From contig SFEV01000007.1 of assembly GCA_004557975.1 (NCBI GenBank), forward strand, positions 6,582 through 70,581: 64,000 nt of DNA. The letters are read 5' to 3'. Below are positions 8,575-18,299 of the stretch, piece after piece. Within the stretch, counting starts at the first letter, position 1, and the number at the start of each line of letters is the position of its first letter. The notes under the pieces were generated by a model that was not told the DNA's origin, did not search any database, and saw nothing but the letters and a program-made list of their open reading frames with translations. The position numbers were made by a program, and so were the translations under genes. This stretch comes from Lachnospiraceae bacterium. GTDB taxonomy: Bacteria > Bacillota > Clostridia > Lachnospirales > Lachnospiraceae.

Positions 8575-10446
8575 GTGGCGTTTATTCTGTTAGAGAACAT
8601 CAGAGAAGCAAACGATATCAAGAAGATAGAGAAAGAAAAGCTGCCGGAGCTGGCACAGGAGATCAGGGAATTTCTGATTGAAAAGATCAGTGAGAACGGC
8701 GGTCATCTCGCCTCAAATCTCGGTGTGGTGGAACTTACGATGGCGCTGCATCTTACGTTTGAGCTCCCGCAGGATAAAATTATCTGGGATGTGGGACACC
8801 AGTCCTACACACACAAGATTCTGACCGGGAGAAAGGAAGGATTTGACCAGCTTCGAAAATACGGGGGTATGAGTGGTTTCCCGAAGCGAAAGGAGAGCGA
8901 TTGTGATGCCTTTGATACGGGTCACAGCTCCACCTCCATTTCTGCGGGTATTGGATACGTCTGTGCCAGAGACCTGCAGAAAGAGACGTATTCGGTGATC
9001 TCAGTCATCGGAGACGGTGCGCTGACCGGCGGTATGGCGTATGAGGCACTCAACAATGCCGCACAGCTTACGTCGAATTTTATTATCGTACTGAATGATA
9101 ACAACATGTCGATTTCGGAGAACGTGGGGGGCATCTCTGCGTACCTGAGCAACATCCGGACGGCTGAGTCATATACCGGGCTGAAAAACGGCATAGAGAA
9201 CACACTGAATAAGATCCCGGTCTACGGGGACAAGCTGATCCGTGGAATACGAAATACAAAGCAGGGTATCAAACAGTTCTTTGTCCCGGGTATGTTTTTT
9301 GAAGAGATGGGGATTACGTATCTCGGTCCGGTGGACGGGCACAATATTCCTCAGATGCTTCGTGTGCTGCGTGATGCAAAAAAAGTAAACGGACCTGTTC
9401 TTGTCCATGTGAATACAAAGAAGGGCAAGGGATTCGAACCTGCAGAGAGGATGCCGGCGCGTTTCCACGGAGCTGAGCCTTTTGATCCGGAAACGGGGCT
9501 TCCAAATGCCCGCAGGAAAAAGGCGGCGTATACCGATGTCTTTTCAACGGTTATGTGCAAGATGGGAGCGCGGGAGCCGAAGCTTGTGGCGATCACGGCG
9601 GCTATGCCGGACGGTACGGGGCTGAAGCGGTTCCGGAATATGTACAGGGACCGGTTTTTCGATGTGGGAATTGCGGAGGCTCATGCTGTTACCTTTGCGG
9701 CGGGGCTGGCTGCAGGTGGTATGAAACCTGTGGTTGCCGTGTATTCTTCATTTTTACAGAGAGCATTTGATCAGGTGATCCATGATGTGTGCATTCAGAA
9801 CCTTCATGTGGTTTTCGCTGTGGACCGGGCAGGTCTGGTGGGCAGCGACGGCGAGACGCACCAGGGGATTTTTGACCTGTCGTTTCTGTCTGATATTCCC
9901 AATATGTGTGTCATGGCTCCGAAGAACAAGTGGGAGCTGGCTGATATGCTGAAGTATGCGATTGCTTATGACGGACCGATTGCCCTGCGGTATCCCCGTG
10001 GAGAAGCGTATGACGGATTGCAGGAATTCCGTGCTCCGATCCAGTTCGGAAAGAGTGAGATGATTTATGATGAGTGCGGTCTTGCGCTGGTGGCGGTCGG
10101 CAGTATGGTAAAAACGGCGCTGGCTGTGCGGGATCTGCTTAAAGAGCTGGGATACAGCTGTACGATTATCAACGCACGCTTCGTGAAACCGTTGGATGAG
10201 GAGATGCTTGCATATCTGGCGAAGGATCACAGACTTATTGTGACGATGGAGGAAAATGTCAGAAACGGCGGCTTCGGTGAGAAGGTGCTGGAATACTACA
10301 GTGATACACAGACGGAGATTCAGGTCATGCAGATTGCTCTGCCGGATGACTATATCGAACATGGAAATGTGGATGTGCTGAAGGCGGAAGCTTGTATCGA
10401 CGCGGAGTCTGTATTCAAGAAGATTGTTGCGTCATATTTGCCGTGA
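8575..10446 (+). CDS. dxs: 1-deoxy-D-xylulose-5-phosphate synthase
   Basis: Thiamine-diphosphate enzyme that joins pyruvate and glyceraldehyde 3-phosphate, the first step of the MEP isoprenoid pathway. The 623-residue chain has GGHLASNLGVVELT and WDVGHQSYTHKILTGR near the N-terminus, the ThDP motif GDGALTGGMAYEALNNA to LNDNNMSIS, and the transketolase pyrimidine domain with VDRAGLVGSDGETHQG and RYPRGEAY. The GTG start lies 6 bases after the ispA stop. The ispA-dxs arrangement is widely conserved and ties early and late isoprenoid steps together. Confidence 0.97.
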   Translation: MAFILLENIREANDIKKIEKEKLPELAQEIREFLIEKISENGGHLASNLGVVELTMALHLTFELPQDKIIWDVGHQSYTHKILTGRKEGFDQLRKYGGMSGFPKRKESDCDAFDTGHSSTSISAGIGYVCARDLQKETYSVISVIGDGALTGGMAYEALNNAAQLTSNFIIVLNDNNMSISENVGGISAYLSNIRTAESYTGLKNGIENTLNKIPVYGDKLIRGIRNTKQGIKQFFVPGMFFEEMGITYLGPVDGHNIPQMLRVLRDAKKVNGPVLVHVNTKKGKGFEPAERMPARFHGAEPFDPETGLPNARRKKAAYTDVFSTVMCKMGAREPKLVAITAAMPDGTGLKRFRNMYRDRFFDVGIAEAHAVTFAAGLAAGGMKPVVAVYSSFLQRAFDQVIHDVCIQNLHVVFAVDRAGLVGSDGETHQGIFDLSFLSDIPNMCVMAPKNKWELADMLKYAIAYDGPIALRYPRGEAYDGLQEFRAPIQFGKSEMIYDECGLALVAVGSMVKTALAVRDLLKELGYSCTIINARFVKPLDEEMLAYLAKDHRLIVTMEENVRNGGFGEKVLEYYSDTQTEIQVMQIALPDDYIEHGNVDVLKAEACIDAESVFKKIVASYLP

Positions 10447-10583
10447 CGGAATGCGGAATCAGGGTAACTGTACCTGAACAGATACGAATCAGGAAATTAA
10501 GAAAAGCCATCAGGGATGGCACGGCGGAATAGAGAACATGAAAATGCCGGAGAATGACCGGTGTACAGATCTGGAGCAGAAGT

Positions 10584-11444
10584 ATGAAAGAACGTTTGGA
10601 TGTGCTGCTTGTGGGCCGTGGTCTTGCGTCATCGCGGGAGAAGGCAAAGGCAGTGATTATGGCGGGAGATGTCTTTGTCAACGGACAGAGAGAAGACAAG
10701 GCCGGGACAATGATTGATGATAAGGCGGAGATCACGGTAAAGGGGAGCCAGCTTAAGTATGTCAGCCGCGGCGGACTGAAGCTTGAGAAGGCGATGAGCC
10801 ATTTTGATCTGACGCCGTCGGGAAAGGTCTGCATGGATGTGGGAGCGTCCACAGGAGGGTTTACGGACTGCATGCTGCAAAACGGCGCAGTCAGGGTGTA
10901 TTCCGTGGATGTGGGACACGGACAGCTTGACTGGAAGCTGCGCAATGATGACCGGGTGGTATGCATGGAGAAGACAAATATCCGGTATGTGGTGCCGGAG
11001 GATATTGAAGAGAGACCGTCCTTTGTATCCATTGATGTGTCCTTCATTTCCCTTACGAAGGTGCTTCTCCCGGTGAGAGGGCTGATGACGGAGGATGGAG
11101 AGATTGTATGCCTGATTAAACCGCAGTTTGAGGCCGGAAGGGAAAAGGTAGGGAAGAAAGGCGTGGTGAGAGATCCGCAGGTTCACAGAGAAGTAATCTG
11201 CAAGGTCATCGAGTATGCTGCGTCAATCGGACTTCAGAGCCTGAATCTGGAGTTTTCACCGATCAAGGGGCCGGAGGGCAACATAGAATATCTGCTGCAT
11301 CTGAAAAAGCTTCCGGATGTGATCCGGCATGATGGAGAGACAGATGAAACTGAGTTCAGCGGACGGACTTTACCGGAAGCTGCGGTTACAATGCAGAAGG
11401 TGGAGCAGACTGTTTCTGCGGCACATGAGACGCTGGATCGTTGA
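10584..11444 (+). CDS. tlyA: TlyA/YqxC family rRNA methyltransferase
   Basis: Begins with an S4 RNA-binding domain (ERLDVLLVGRGLASSREKAK, residues 3-60) and continues with an FtsJ-type SAM-dependent methyltransferase domain with motif I VCMDVGASTGGFTDCML and motif IV-like FVSIDVSFISLTKVL. TlyA proteins of actinobacteria 2'-O-methylate 16S and 23S rRNA; Firmicute YqxC homologues are less studied and some were called hemolysins on weak evidence. The 286-residue start is taken at the ATG behind CTGGAG; a longer version from an ATG 30 bases earlier is possible. The position between dxs and nadK/argR matches Bacillus yqxC. Confidence 0.92.
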   Translation: MKERLDVLLVGRGLASSREKAKAVIMAGDVFVNGQREDKAGTMIDDKAEITVKGSQLKYVSRGGLKLEKAMSHFDLTPSGKVCMDVGASTGGFTDCMLQNGAVRVYSVDVGHGQLDWKLRNDDRVVCMEKTNIRYVVPEDIEERPSFVSIDVSFISLTKVLLPVRGLMTEDGEIVCLIKPQFEAGREKVGKKGVVRDPQVHREVICKVIEYAASIGLQSLNLEFSPIKGPEGNIEYLLHLKKLPDVIRHDGETDETEFSGRTLPEAAVTMQKVEQTVSAAHETLDR

Positions 11445-11626
11445 AAGACAAAGCCTGCAGGAAAATGGAATGGTGCAGACCACAGGGAAATGATACAGAA
11501 CGCAGAGAATATGGACAATATGGTTGAAATCAGGCTGCGGGACGTGTGAGGCGGCACAGATTTCCGGAAAAGGGAAGAAAAAAGAGATTCCGATAGGATT
11601 CATTGCAATGATACGGAAGATGGGGG

Positions 11627-12493
11627 ATGGCAGTGGATACATTTTATGTGATATCAAACCAACAGAAGGACCCGGAGCTTGAGACTGCCGGTTTCATCAG
11701 GGACTACCTGGAGCGCAAGGGAAAAAAATGCATTGTTCAGCAGCGTGAAGAGGGCACTCTTGCAGGAAATTTTAAATACACGGATGCCAAGAGGATTCCG
11801 GAAGGGGTCGAATGTGTTCTTGTTCTCGGAGGAGACGGAACACTTCTTCAGGCTGCCCGCGATCTGGTGGATCGTGCGCTTCCGCTTTTGGGAATCAATA
11901 TGGGAACGCTGGGGTATCTGGCGGAAATTGAACACCGGAATATCCGGCCGGCCCTCGACAAGCTGATAGAGGGAGAGTATTCTGTGGAGTCCAGAATGAT
12001 GCTCCGTGGTGTTGCGTATCACCAGAAGAGAAAGCTGCTGAGCGATATTGCACTGAATGATATTGTAATTACGAGAAACGGGCGGCTTAGAGTCGTAGAT
12101 TTTAATGTATACGTGGATGGTGTATTTCTCACCTCCTACACGGCTGATGGAATTATTATTTCCACGCCGACCGGTTCCACAGGCTACAATCTGTCTGTCG
12201 GCGGGCCGATTGTGGCTCCGCAGGCGTCACTGATGCTGATGACAGCCATTGCGCCCCACACACTGAATTCAAGGCCGATTGTGCTTCCTGAAGATGTGGA
12301 AGTCATGATCGAGATCGGATCAAGTCACAGCACAGATGTGGACGGTGCGGAGGCAACCTTTGACGGTGACACCTCGGTGAAGCTGAATTCCGGAGATAAG
12401 ATTGTGATTTCGAAATCCATACAGAAGGCACGGCTTGTTAAGACAAAAAATACGAGCTTTCTTGAAATTCTCCGGGAAAAAATGAACAGATAA
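11627..12493 (+). CDS. nadK: NAD kinase
   Basis: ATP-dependent NAD+ kinase that makes NADP+. The 288-residue product shows the diagnostic GGDGT at residues 68-72, GTLGYLAE after it, LNDIVITR with the conserved Asn-Asp, and TPTGSTGYNLSVGGP near the middle. A GTG two codons later (MDTFYVIS) has a better-spaced GGGGAT and could be the true start. About 180 bases of non-coding sequence separate it from tlyA; I see no structure there. It is followed 36 bases later by argR. Confidence 0.96.
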   Translation: MAVDTFYVISNQQKDPELETAGFIRDYLERKGKKCIVQQREEGTLAGNFKYTDAKRIPEGVECVLVLGGDGTLLQAARDLVDRALPLLGINMGTLGYLAEIEHRNIRPALDKLIEGEYSVESRMMLRGVAYHQKRKLLSDIALNDIVITRNGRLRVVDFNVYVDGVFLTSYTADGIIISTPTGSTGYNLSVGGPIVAPQASLMLMTAIAPHTLNSRPIVLPEDVEVMIEIGSSHSTDVDGAEATFDGDTSVKLNSGDKIVISKSIQKARLVKTKNTSFLEILREKMNR

Positions 12494-12529
12494 CGGTATT
12501 CCTGAATTTGACAGAGAGAGGACACGGAT

Positions 12530-12982
12530 ATGAAGATCGGGAGACATGCGAAAATTGTAGATCTGATTGGAAAATATGATATTGAGACCCAGGAAGAGCT
12601 TGCGGAGTATCTGAAGCAGGAAGGATACCGCGTGACTCAGGCCACCATATCGCGCGATATCAGAGAACTGAAGCTGACAAAGATTGCGACAAATGACGGA
12701 AAACAGAAGTACGCGCTGATGCATACGCAGGGAAGCGGCATGAATGAAAAGTATCTGCGTGTGTTAAAAGACGGATTTGTCTCCATGGATATGGCACAGA
12801 ATATTCTTGTCGTAAAGACTGTTTCCGGTATGGCGATGGCTGTGGCGGCTGCTATTGATGCAATGCACTGGTCAGAAGTGGCGGGCTGTATTGCCGGAGA
12901 TGATACAATCATGTGTGCAATAAGGAGCGTGGAGGATACAATCTGCGTGATGGATAAAATACACCGGATTATCGGCAGATAG
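12530..12982 (+). CDS. argR: Arginine repressor ArgR/AhrC
   Basis: Arginine-sensing hexameric regulator of arginine synthesis and catabolism. The N-terminal winged helix covers residues 1-70 with TQEELAEYLKQEGYRVTQAT and SRDIRELKLTK; the C-terminal oligomerisation and arginine-binding domain includes VAGCIAGDDTIMCA, where the GDD sequence contacts the ligand. The 150-residue length is standard. No arg genes are nearby; its position before recN is conserved in Bacillus and clostridia. Confidence 0.96.
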   Translation: MKIGRHAKIVDLIGKYDIETQEELAEYLKQEGYRVTQATISRDIRELKLTKIATNDGKQKYALMHTQGSGMNEKYLRVLKDGFVSMDMAQNILVVKTVSGMAMAVAAAIDAMHWSEVAGCIAGDDTIMCAIRSVEDTICVMDKIHRIIGR

Positions 12983-13041
12983 ACAGTGCAGAGTGCGCAG
13001 ACAAAATATGATGCGCAGCGCGGGAGAGAGCAGGGTAGCAG

Positions 13042-14724
13042 ATGTTAGTAAGTTTACATGTAAAAAATATGGCTCTGATCAAAGAAGTCGAGGTAGAATT
13101 CGGCAATGGCCTGAATATCATGACCGGTGAGACGGGAGCCGGAAAATCAATTGTGATCGGTGCAGTCAACATAGCTCTTGGGACAGGAAATTTCCGCGAT
13201 TATGTGCCGGAGGATGCGGACTACGCACTGGTGGAACTTGTCTTTTCCACTGAGAATCCCCAGGTGCTTTCAAAGCTTGAAAAGCAGGATCTTCCTGTTG
13301 ACGACGGGGAAGTCATTATTACGAGAAAATATAAGGGTGGGCGCAGCGTCAGCAAGATTAATGGTGAGATCGTACCGGTATCCTTTGTGCGGGAACTGGC
13401 TGCGGATCTGATTGACATTCACGGTCAGCATGAGCACCAGTCGCTGCTGTATCCGAAAAACCATCTGGCTATTCTCGATGAATTTGCCAGGGAGGAGCTT
13501 CAGGAAAAGCTGCAGCAGTGCAGAATTCAGCACAGAGTCTACCAGAAAGCGAAGCGCGAATGGAACGATGCCGGGAAGAATCAGGGAGACCGGGTCAAGG
13601 AGCTTGATTTTCTTCAGTTTGAGCTGCAGGAGATGGAGGCAGCAGCGCTTTGTCCCGGAGAAGATGAGAAACTGGAAAATGCTTACCGTCTGATGGCAAA
13701 CGGACAGAAGATCATGGAAGCGCTTTCGGAGACAGGGAGCCTGACGGGAGCCAGTGGCTACTCCGGTGCAGGAGATGAGATCAGCCGGGCCGTCAAGGCA
13801 ATCGGTGCGGTACGATCCTATGATGACGCGCTGGAAGGGCTTGGCAGCACACTGGATGATATTGAGGATCTGATCAGCGAATTCAACAGGAGCCTGTCAG
13901 ACTATATGGACGGCTTTGTTTTTGACGAGCAGGAGCTGCGTCAGACAGAGGAACGGCTGGATCTGATTAACCGCTTAAAGACAAAATATGGAAATTCCAT
14001 TGAAGAAATTCTGGAATCGGCAAAGCAGAAGGCAGAACGGATTGAAATTCTTCTCAACTATGAGGATTATCTTCAAAAGCTTCGGGCAGACTATGAGAAA
14101 TCACGGCGTGCGCTGTTCCAGACAGCGTCGGAGATTTCAGATATCCGGAAAAAATATGCGAAGCAGCTTTGTGAGCAGATTCGAAATGCACTGATTGATC
14201 TGAATTTTCTGGAAGTGCGGTTTGAAATTGTTTTTCAGCAGATGACGGAGCCATCTGAAAATGGAATAGATGAGATCTGTTTCCAGATTTCCACCAACCC
14301 GGGACTGCCGCTTAAGCCTCTGGGAAGTGTCGCTTCCGGAGGCGAGCTTTCACGAATCATGCTGGCGATCAAGGCGGTGATGGCAGACCGTGATGCAGTT
14401 GAGACACTGATTTTTGATGAAATTGATACAGGAATCAGCGGGCGTACGGCACAGAAGGTATCTGAAAAAATGGCAGTGATTGCCAGAAATCATCAGATTC
14501 TCTGCATCACGCATCTGGCACAGATTGCCGCCATGGCAGATCAGCATTATATTATTGAGAAGAAACCGGCCAACAGCAAGACAGTCACAAATATCGGAAG
14601 ATTGTCGGAGAAAGAGAGCGTGGAAGAGCTGGCGCGTATCCTTGGGGGTGCAAAAATCACGGAGGCTGTGCTGGAGAATGCCCGCGAAATGAAAGAACTG
14701 GCAAATCACACAAAAAAATACTAG
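13042..14724 (+). CDS. recN: DNA repair protein RecN
   Basis: SMC-like ATPase acting early in double-strand break repair. The 560-residue chain has Walker A GETGAGKS at residues 29-36, long coiled-coil arms in the middle, a signature LGSVASGGELSRIMLA near residue 430, Walker B TLIFDEIDTGISGRTA and the D-loop to ITHLAQIAAMAD. All are in RecN order. No clear LexA-type box was seen before it. The following 190 bases carry two hairpins. Confidence 0.97.
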   Translation: MLVSLHVKNMALIKEVEVEFGNGLNIMTGETGAGKSIVIGAVNIALGTGNFRDYVPEDADYALVELVFSTENPQVLSKLEKQDLPVDDGEVIITRKYKGGRSVSKINGEIVPVSFVRELAADLIDIHGQHEHQSLLYPKNHLAILDEFAREELQEKLQQCRIQHRVYQKAKREWNDAGKNQGDRVKELDFLQFELQEMEAAALCPGEDEKLENAYRLMANGQKIMEALSETGSLTGASGYSGAGDEISRAVKAIGAVRSYDDALEGLGSTLDDIEDLISEFNRSLSDYMDGFVFDEQELRQTEERLDLINRLKTKYGNSIEEILESAKQKAERIEILLNYEDYLQKLRADYEKSRRALFQTASEISDIRKKYAKQLCEQIRNALIDLNFLEVRFEIVFQQMTEPSENGIDEICFQISTNPGLPLKPLGSVASGGELSRIMLAIKAVMADRDAVETLIFDEIDTGISGRTAQKVSEKMAVIARNHQILCITHLAQIAAMADQHYIIEKKPANSKTVTNIGRLSEKESVEELARILGGAKITEAVLENAREMKELANHTKKY

Positions 14725-14752
14725 AGTGGATCGCACCATAAATCCACATACT

Positions 14753-14834
14753 GAAAGCAGAGACGATAAAACGGACTCTGCTTTCGCTGTGTCAGGACAA
14801 TCTTCTGCCGGACATCCGCACTTGATCTGTCCGG
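14753..14834 (+). repeat. Two adjacent hairpins between recN and spoIVB
   Basis: A perfect 10-base inverted repeat GAAAGCAGAG/CTCTGCTTTC (13-base loop) is followed by a perfect 7-base one CCGGACA/TGTCCGG (13-base loop). Neither is followed by a T run, so termination is uncertain; they could insulate recN from the sporulation gene downstream. No sigma-G type promoter could be identified with confidence. Confidence 0.6.
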
Positions 14835-14913
14835 ATATGAGCAGAGCAGGCGTGTGCAATGAGAATTGCGAAGGTCCGTTTGGCAAAATGAATCCGGGAG
14901 TGAGGTGCGGAAG

Positions 14914-16116
14914 ATGAATGTCAGAAAATACAGAAGATTCGTATGTGTGCTATTGGTACTTGCTGTGATTGGCTTCGGTGCCGGAGCATGGAGTGTATTG
15001 AGGGGAATGATTCCGGAAGAAATCCAGGTGTCGGAAGAGGGAGAAATTCCCTCTCTGTTTCACAATGTCATGGATCACTTTATTGAAAAGAATCCGGTGA
15101 CGGAGGAAGCACCGGGGAAAGCCGTCTCCTACAGTCTGTTCGGCAGAATTCCTCTGAAGACAGTCAGTGTCAGCGTTGTGCCGCGCCGAAGTGTGTTTCT
15201 GGGAGGCACGCCGATCGGAATCTATATGGAGACAGAGGGCGTGCTGGTCATTGAGACAGGTACAATTACTGCCGGGGACGGGAAAGTGTGCTGTCCGGCA
15301 GAAAATATCGTGCAGTCGGGCGATTACATTCAGGCAGTCAACGGAGAGACAGTCTCCACAAAAGAGGAACTGGTCGCATGCATTTCCAAGTGCGGAGGAT
15401 CTTCGGTGGTGCTGGATGTAAAGAGGGGCGGGGAAGCAATCCGGCTGCGCGTAAATCCTGTACAGAATGATAAAGGAGAATACAAAGCAGGAATCTGGGT
15501 GCGCAATGACACACAGGGAATCGGGACACTTACGTACGTAGATCAGGAGGGACGTTTCGGGGCTCTTGGTCATGGGATCAGTGACATAGATACGGGAGAA
15601 CTGCTTTGCATCAGCGACGGAGTCCTCTACGATGCGGAAGTGGTCTCTGTCATCCGGGGTGAACAGGGCATCCCGGGGGAGCTGTCCGGCATCATCCATT
15701 ACAGCGAAGGGTACCAGATCGGCGTCATCAGCGACAACCTGGAAAACGGAATATATGGAACCGTATCAGGATTTCCGTCAATGATTCAGAACCGGGAGAT
15801 GTATGAGGTGGCGCATAAACAGGAGGTTGAACTCGGACCAGCGACTATGTACAGCACCGTGGGAGATACGTGCAGACCGTATCAGATAGAGATCAGGGAG
15901 ATCCGGCTTAACGGCAAAGATGTCAACAAAGGGATGATTGTGGAAGTGACAGATGAGGAGCTGCTTGCATTGACGGGAGGCATTGTGCAGGGGATGTCGG
16001 GCAGCCCCATCATCCAGGACGGGAAATTGGTCGGCGCTGTGACGCACGTTCTGGTCAATGACCCGACGAGGGGATATGGGATATTTATCGAAAATATGCT
16101 GGATGTGGCGGAGTAG
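14914..16116 (+). CDS. spoIVB: SpoIVB peptidase (stage IV sporulation protein B)
   Basis: Serine peptidase (family S55) secreted by the forespore into the intermembrane space, where it triggers SpoIVFA cleavage and sigma-K activation. A single N-terminal membrane segment (residues 9-26) is followed by a PDZ domain (about 100-185, with IVQSGDYIQAVNGE) and the peptidase domain with FGALGHGISD (His220) and GMSGSPIIQDGK (Ser362), then THVLVNDPTRGYG. The 400-residue start has GAGG 8 bases upstream. In Bacillus spo0A follows; here a terminator and a convergent unrelated cassette follow instead. Confidence 0.96.
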   Translation: MNVRKYRRFVCVLLVLAVIGFGAGAWSVLRGMIPEEIQVSEEGEIPSLFHNVMDHFIEKNPVTEEAPGKAVSYSLFGRIPLKTVSVSVVPRRSVFLGGTPIGIYMETEGVLVIETGTITAGDGKVCCPAENIVQSGDYIQAVNGETVSTKEELVACISKCGGSSVVLDVKRGGEAIRLRVNPVQNDKGEYKAGIWVRNDTQGIGTLTYVDQEGRFGALGHGISDIDTGELLCISDGVLYDAEVVSVIRGEQGIPGELSGIIHYSEGYQIGVISDNLENGIYGTVSGFPSMIQNREMYEVAHKQEVELGPATMYSTVGDTCRPYQIEIREIRLNGKDVNKGMIVEVTDEELLALTGGIVQGMSGSPIIQDGKLVGAVTHVLVNDPTRGYGIFIENMLDVAE

Positions 16117-16130
16117 CGTAGCTTAAAAAC

Positions 16131-16183
16131 GGGCAGTCTCTCAGTTGGGATGCGGACAGCACCCGGCGGGAGATTGCCCTTTT
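16131..16183 (+). terminator. Strong terminator after spoIVB
   Basis: A 10-base stem GGGCAGTCTC/GAGATTGCCC (one G-T pair) is followed by TTTT. It ends the long nusB-to-spoIVB cluster; preceding A residues suggest it may also serve the convergent ATP-grasp gene. Confidence 0.85.
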
Positions 16184-16202
16184 GCTTTATAGCAGAATAA
16201 TT

Positions 16203-17402
16203 TTATTCTTCCCTGCACTTCAGAATATCATTGTAGAACTCGTTCATCTCCTTGCGGGATTTGAAGACGGCCACATACATCTGATTTCCCATGGCTCCTG
16301 AGAGAACATCCGGGACACGTTCCATCATTTTGATGTGGATGCCGTATTTTTCCTTGATATCTGCGTGGCTCATGGTGAAATCCTTGCCGTCACGTCTTCC
16401 TGCAAACGCACAGTATGCGCCTTCTCCCACAGGCATGGTGGAACGGTCAAAGGCGATCATATCCGCCCAGATTTTGTAAACGTCGGTGCTGTGCGCAAAG
16501 TCGATCATATCCGGTGTCACGCCGCCGCTGGGACGCATATTGACCTCCAGAGCCACCAGATCGCCCTTCTTGCCGAGACCTTCCTGATCCTTCAGCAGGC
16601 GGAAAAACTCAAAGTGTACGAAGCGGCTCTTTACGCCGAAGCTTCTGACAGTAGCACGTCCGGCTGCACGTGTATCATCCGGAAGATCCTTCAGAATATA
16701 AAAGATGGAATTGTCAGATTTGTTTACGATATCCATGATAGACATGGGAGTAATGTTTCCGGTCTCAAACATGGGCTGACCGTTGGAGTCGATAATGGCA
16801 TCGTAGGAGTTGACCTCACCGTTTACGAACTCCTCCATGATGTAGGGAGTGTCCGGCCATTTCAGTTCAAAGAACTGCTTCATCTGGGCATCGTCTTCAA
16901 TCTTGAAGGTGTGGGAAGCTCCGACACCGTTGTCCGGCTTTGCGACTACCGGATAGCCGACCTCCTTCACAAAAGAAAGGCAGCCTTCCATGGTGTCCAC
17001 CATGTGGTACCGAGCCACCGGGATTCCGGCTTTTCTGTAAAATTCTTTCATGCGGGATTTGAATTTGATATTCGGAATATCGGCTACCTGGAAACCGCTG
17101 GTGATGTTAAAGTCTGTACGGAGTCTGGCATCGCGCTCCAGCCAGTATTCGTTATTGGACTCCAGCCAGTCAATTCTGCCGTGTTTGTAGGTCAGGAAAG
17201 CAACTGCGCGATATACCTCGTCATCATTCTCAAGATTGCTGACCTTGTAATACTCGTTAAGACTGTTCTTCAGATCTTCACTCAGCTCGTTGTACGGCTG
17301 ATCTCCGATGCCAAGTACATTGAGACCGTTTTTTTTCAGCTCACGGCAGAACAGCCAGTAGTTAGCAGGAAAATTCGGTGAGATAAAGATAAAATTTTTC
17401 AT
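16203..17402 (-). CDS. ATP-grasp family ligase, substrate unknown
   Basis: A 399-residue ATP-grasp enzyme, a fold that activates a carboxylate with ATP and joins it to an amine or thiol. An N-terminal Rossmann-like part (FIFISPNFPANYW) leads to the ATP-binding core: YPVVAKPDNGVGASHTFKI (nucleotide lysine and Gly-rich loop), YIMEEFVNGEVNSYDAI, and LVALEVNMRPSGG with the metal-binding Glu/Asn. GGGAGG precedes the ATG. It is the last gene of a minus-strand group with two esterases, which suggests a small pathway that makes and trims an amide- or ester-linked compound, but the product is not known. Confidence 0.8.
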   Translation of the reverse strand: MKNFIFISPNFPANYWLFCRELKKNGLNVLGIGDQPYNELSEDLKNSLNEYYKVSNLENDDEVYRAVAFLTYKHGRIDWLESNNEYWLERDARLRTDFNITSGFQVADIPNIKFKSRMKEFYRKAGIPVARYHMVDTMEGCLSFVKEVGYPVVAKPDNGVGASHTFKIEDDAQMKQFFELKWPDTPYIMEEFVNGEVNSYDAIIDSNGQPMFETGNITPMSIMDIVNKSDNSIFYILKDLPDDTRAAGRATVRSFGVKSRFVHFEFFRLLKDQEGLGKKGDLVALEVNMRPSGGVTPDMIDFAHSTDVYKIWADMIAFDRSTMPVGEGAYCAFAGRRDGKDFTMSHADIKEKYGIHIKMMERVPDVLSGAMGNQMYVAVFKSRKEMNEFYNDILKCREE

Positions 17403-17426
17403 TGTTCCTCCCTCTTTCTTTTGTAA

Positions 17427-18185
17427 TTAGTTGAGACCTAACAGATATGGTACAAAATACTCCACCTGGCGGTGCCACCAGTACCAGTCGTGGCTGCAGT
17501 CATAGCCCCAGTAATCAACCCATGCCTGAATTCCCTTCTCCGTAAGAATGGACTGGAGCCATCTGACGGAGTCCGGAAGTTCCCAGGGTCCCTGTCCGGT
17601 ACAGATAATGGCTTTTTTCAGGTTGTAGAGCGGAATATATGGGTGATCTGTCCCCATATTGGACAGATAGTGGACAGGGGAATTTGCATATACGAGATCG
17701 TCCATGTAATTGCCGAAGCCATACTCTGCAGTATAAATACCGCTGAGAGCCAGAAGTCCGTCAAACAGGTCAGGACGGCGAAAGTAGAGATTGGCCGCAT
17801 GGGTTGCCCCCAGGCTGCAGCCGAAAACTGTGATGCCGGGGTAGCCGGTCCAGCCGTTGCGGTCATTGGCGAACTGTCTCAGAAAAGGAACCACTTCGTC
17901 GGTGATATATCTGATCCACTGCTCGTGACGGCAGATTCTGGAGCGTGGATTGCCGTTTGTATCAGACCAGGTCTCTTTATCCAGCGTATCGATGGAGCAG
18001 ACCATGACCTGACCTGATTCGATCCAGGGAGACCAGGTTTCTGCCATGTGAAAATTTTCAAAGTCGAAAAAACGTCCGTCCTGACACGGAATGAAGAGAA
18101 CGGGACGGCCTGCATGGCCGTAAATTTTGCATTCCATATCGCGGCCAAGTGCCGGGCTGTATTGTTTATAATAATTTGTTTCCAT
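17427..18185 (-). CDS. Alpha/beta-hydrolase esterase, first copy (esterase D-like)
   Basis: A 252-residue cytosolic alpha/beta hydrolase of the putative esterase (esterase D/YjcH-like) group. The nucleophile elbow is FGCSLGATHAAN (Ser124), and the likely catalytic His is in DCSHDWYWW (His232). No signal peptide. It is rich in Trp and Tyr near the C-terminus. The next gene, the ATP-grasp ligase, starts 24 bases downstream, so they are probably co-transcribed; the second esterase lies 114 bases upstream. Natural substrate unknown. Confidence 0.82.
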   Translation of the reverse strand: METNYYKQYSPALGRDMECKIYGHAGRPVLFIPCQDGRFFDFENFHMAETWSPWIESGQVMVCSIDTLDKETWSDTNGNPRSRICRHEQWIRYITDEVVPFLRQFANDRNGWTGYPGITVFGCSLGATHAANLYFRRPDLFDGLLALSGIYTAEYGFGNYMDDLVYANSPVHYLSNMGTDHPYIPLYNLKKAIICTGQGPWELPDSVRWLQSILTEKGIQAWVDYWGYDCSHDWYWWHRQVEYFVPYLLGLN

Positions 18186-18299
18186 ATTTCCTCCACTGCC
18201 ACACTCTGCGCGGCATCAATTATATATTTCAGGCTGTTGCCTCCGGCAGATACCAGATGAAGGTCTGCGAAAAAAGTCTGTCAGAGAGTAAATCCTGTG

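Noticed and set aside
10447..10583. Regulatory structure between dxs and tlyA
   Set aside because: No stable hairpin, promoter or riboswitch motif could be seen.
11445..11626. Small gene between tlyA and nadK
   Set aside because: Open frames are short, lack ribosome sites and have no recognisable product.
16335..17381. 348-codon open frame on the plus strand opposite the ATP-grasp gene
   Set aside because: It is the shadow of a well-supported ATP-grasp gene with codon bias of this genome; the product has no domain and there is no ribosome site.
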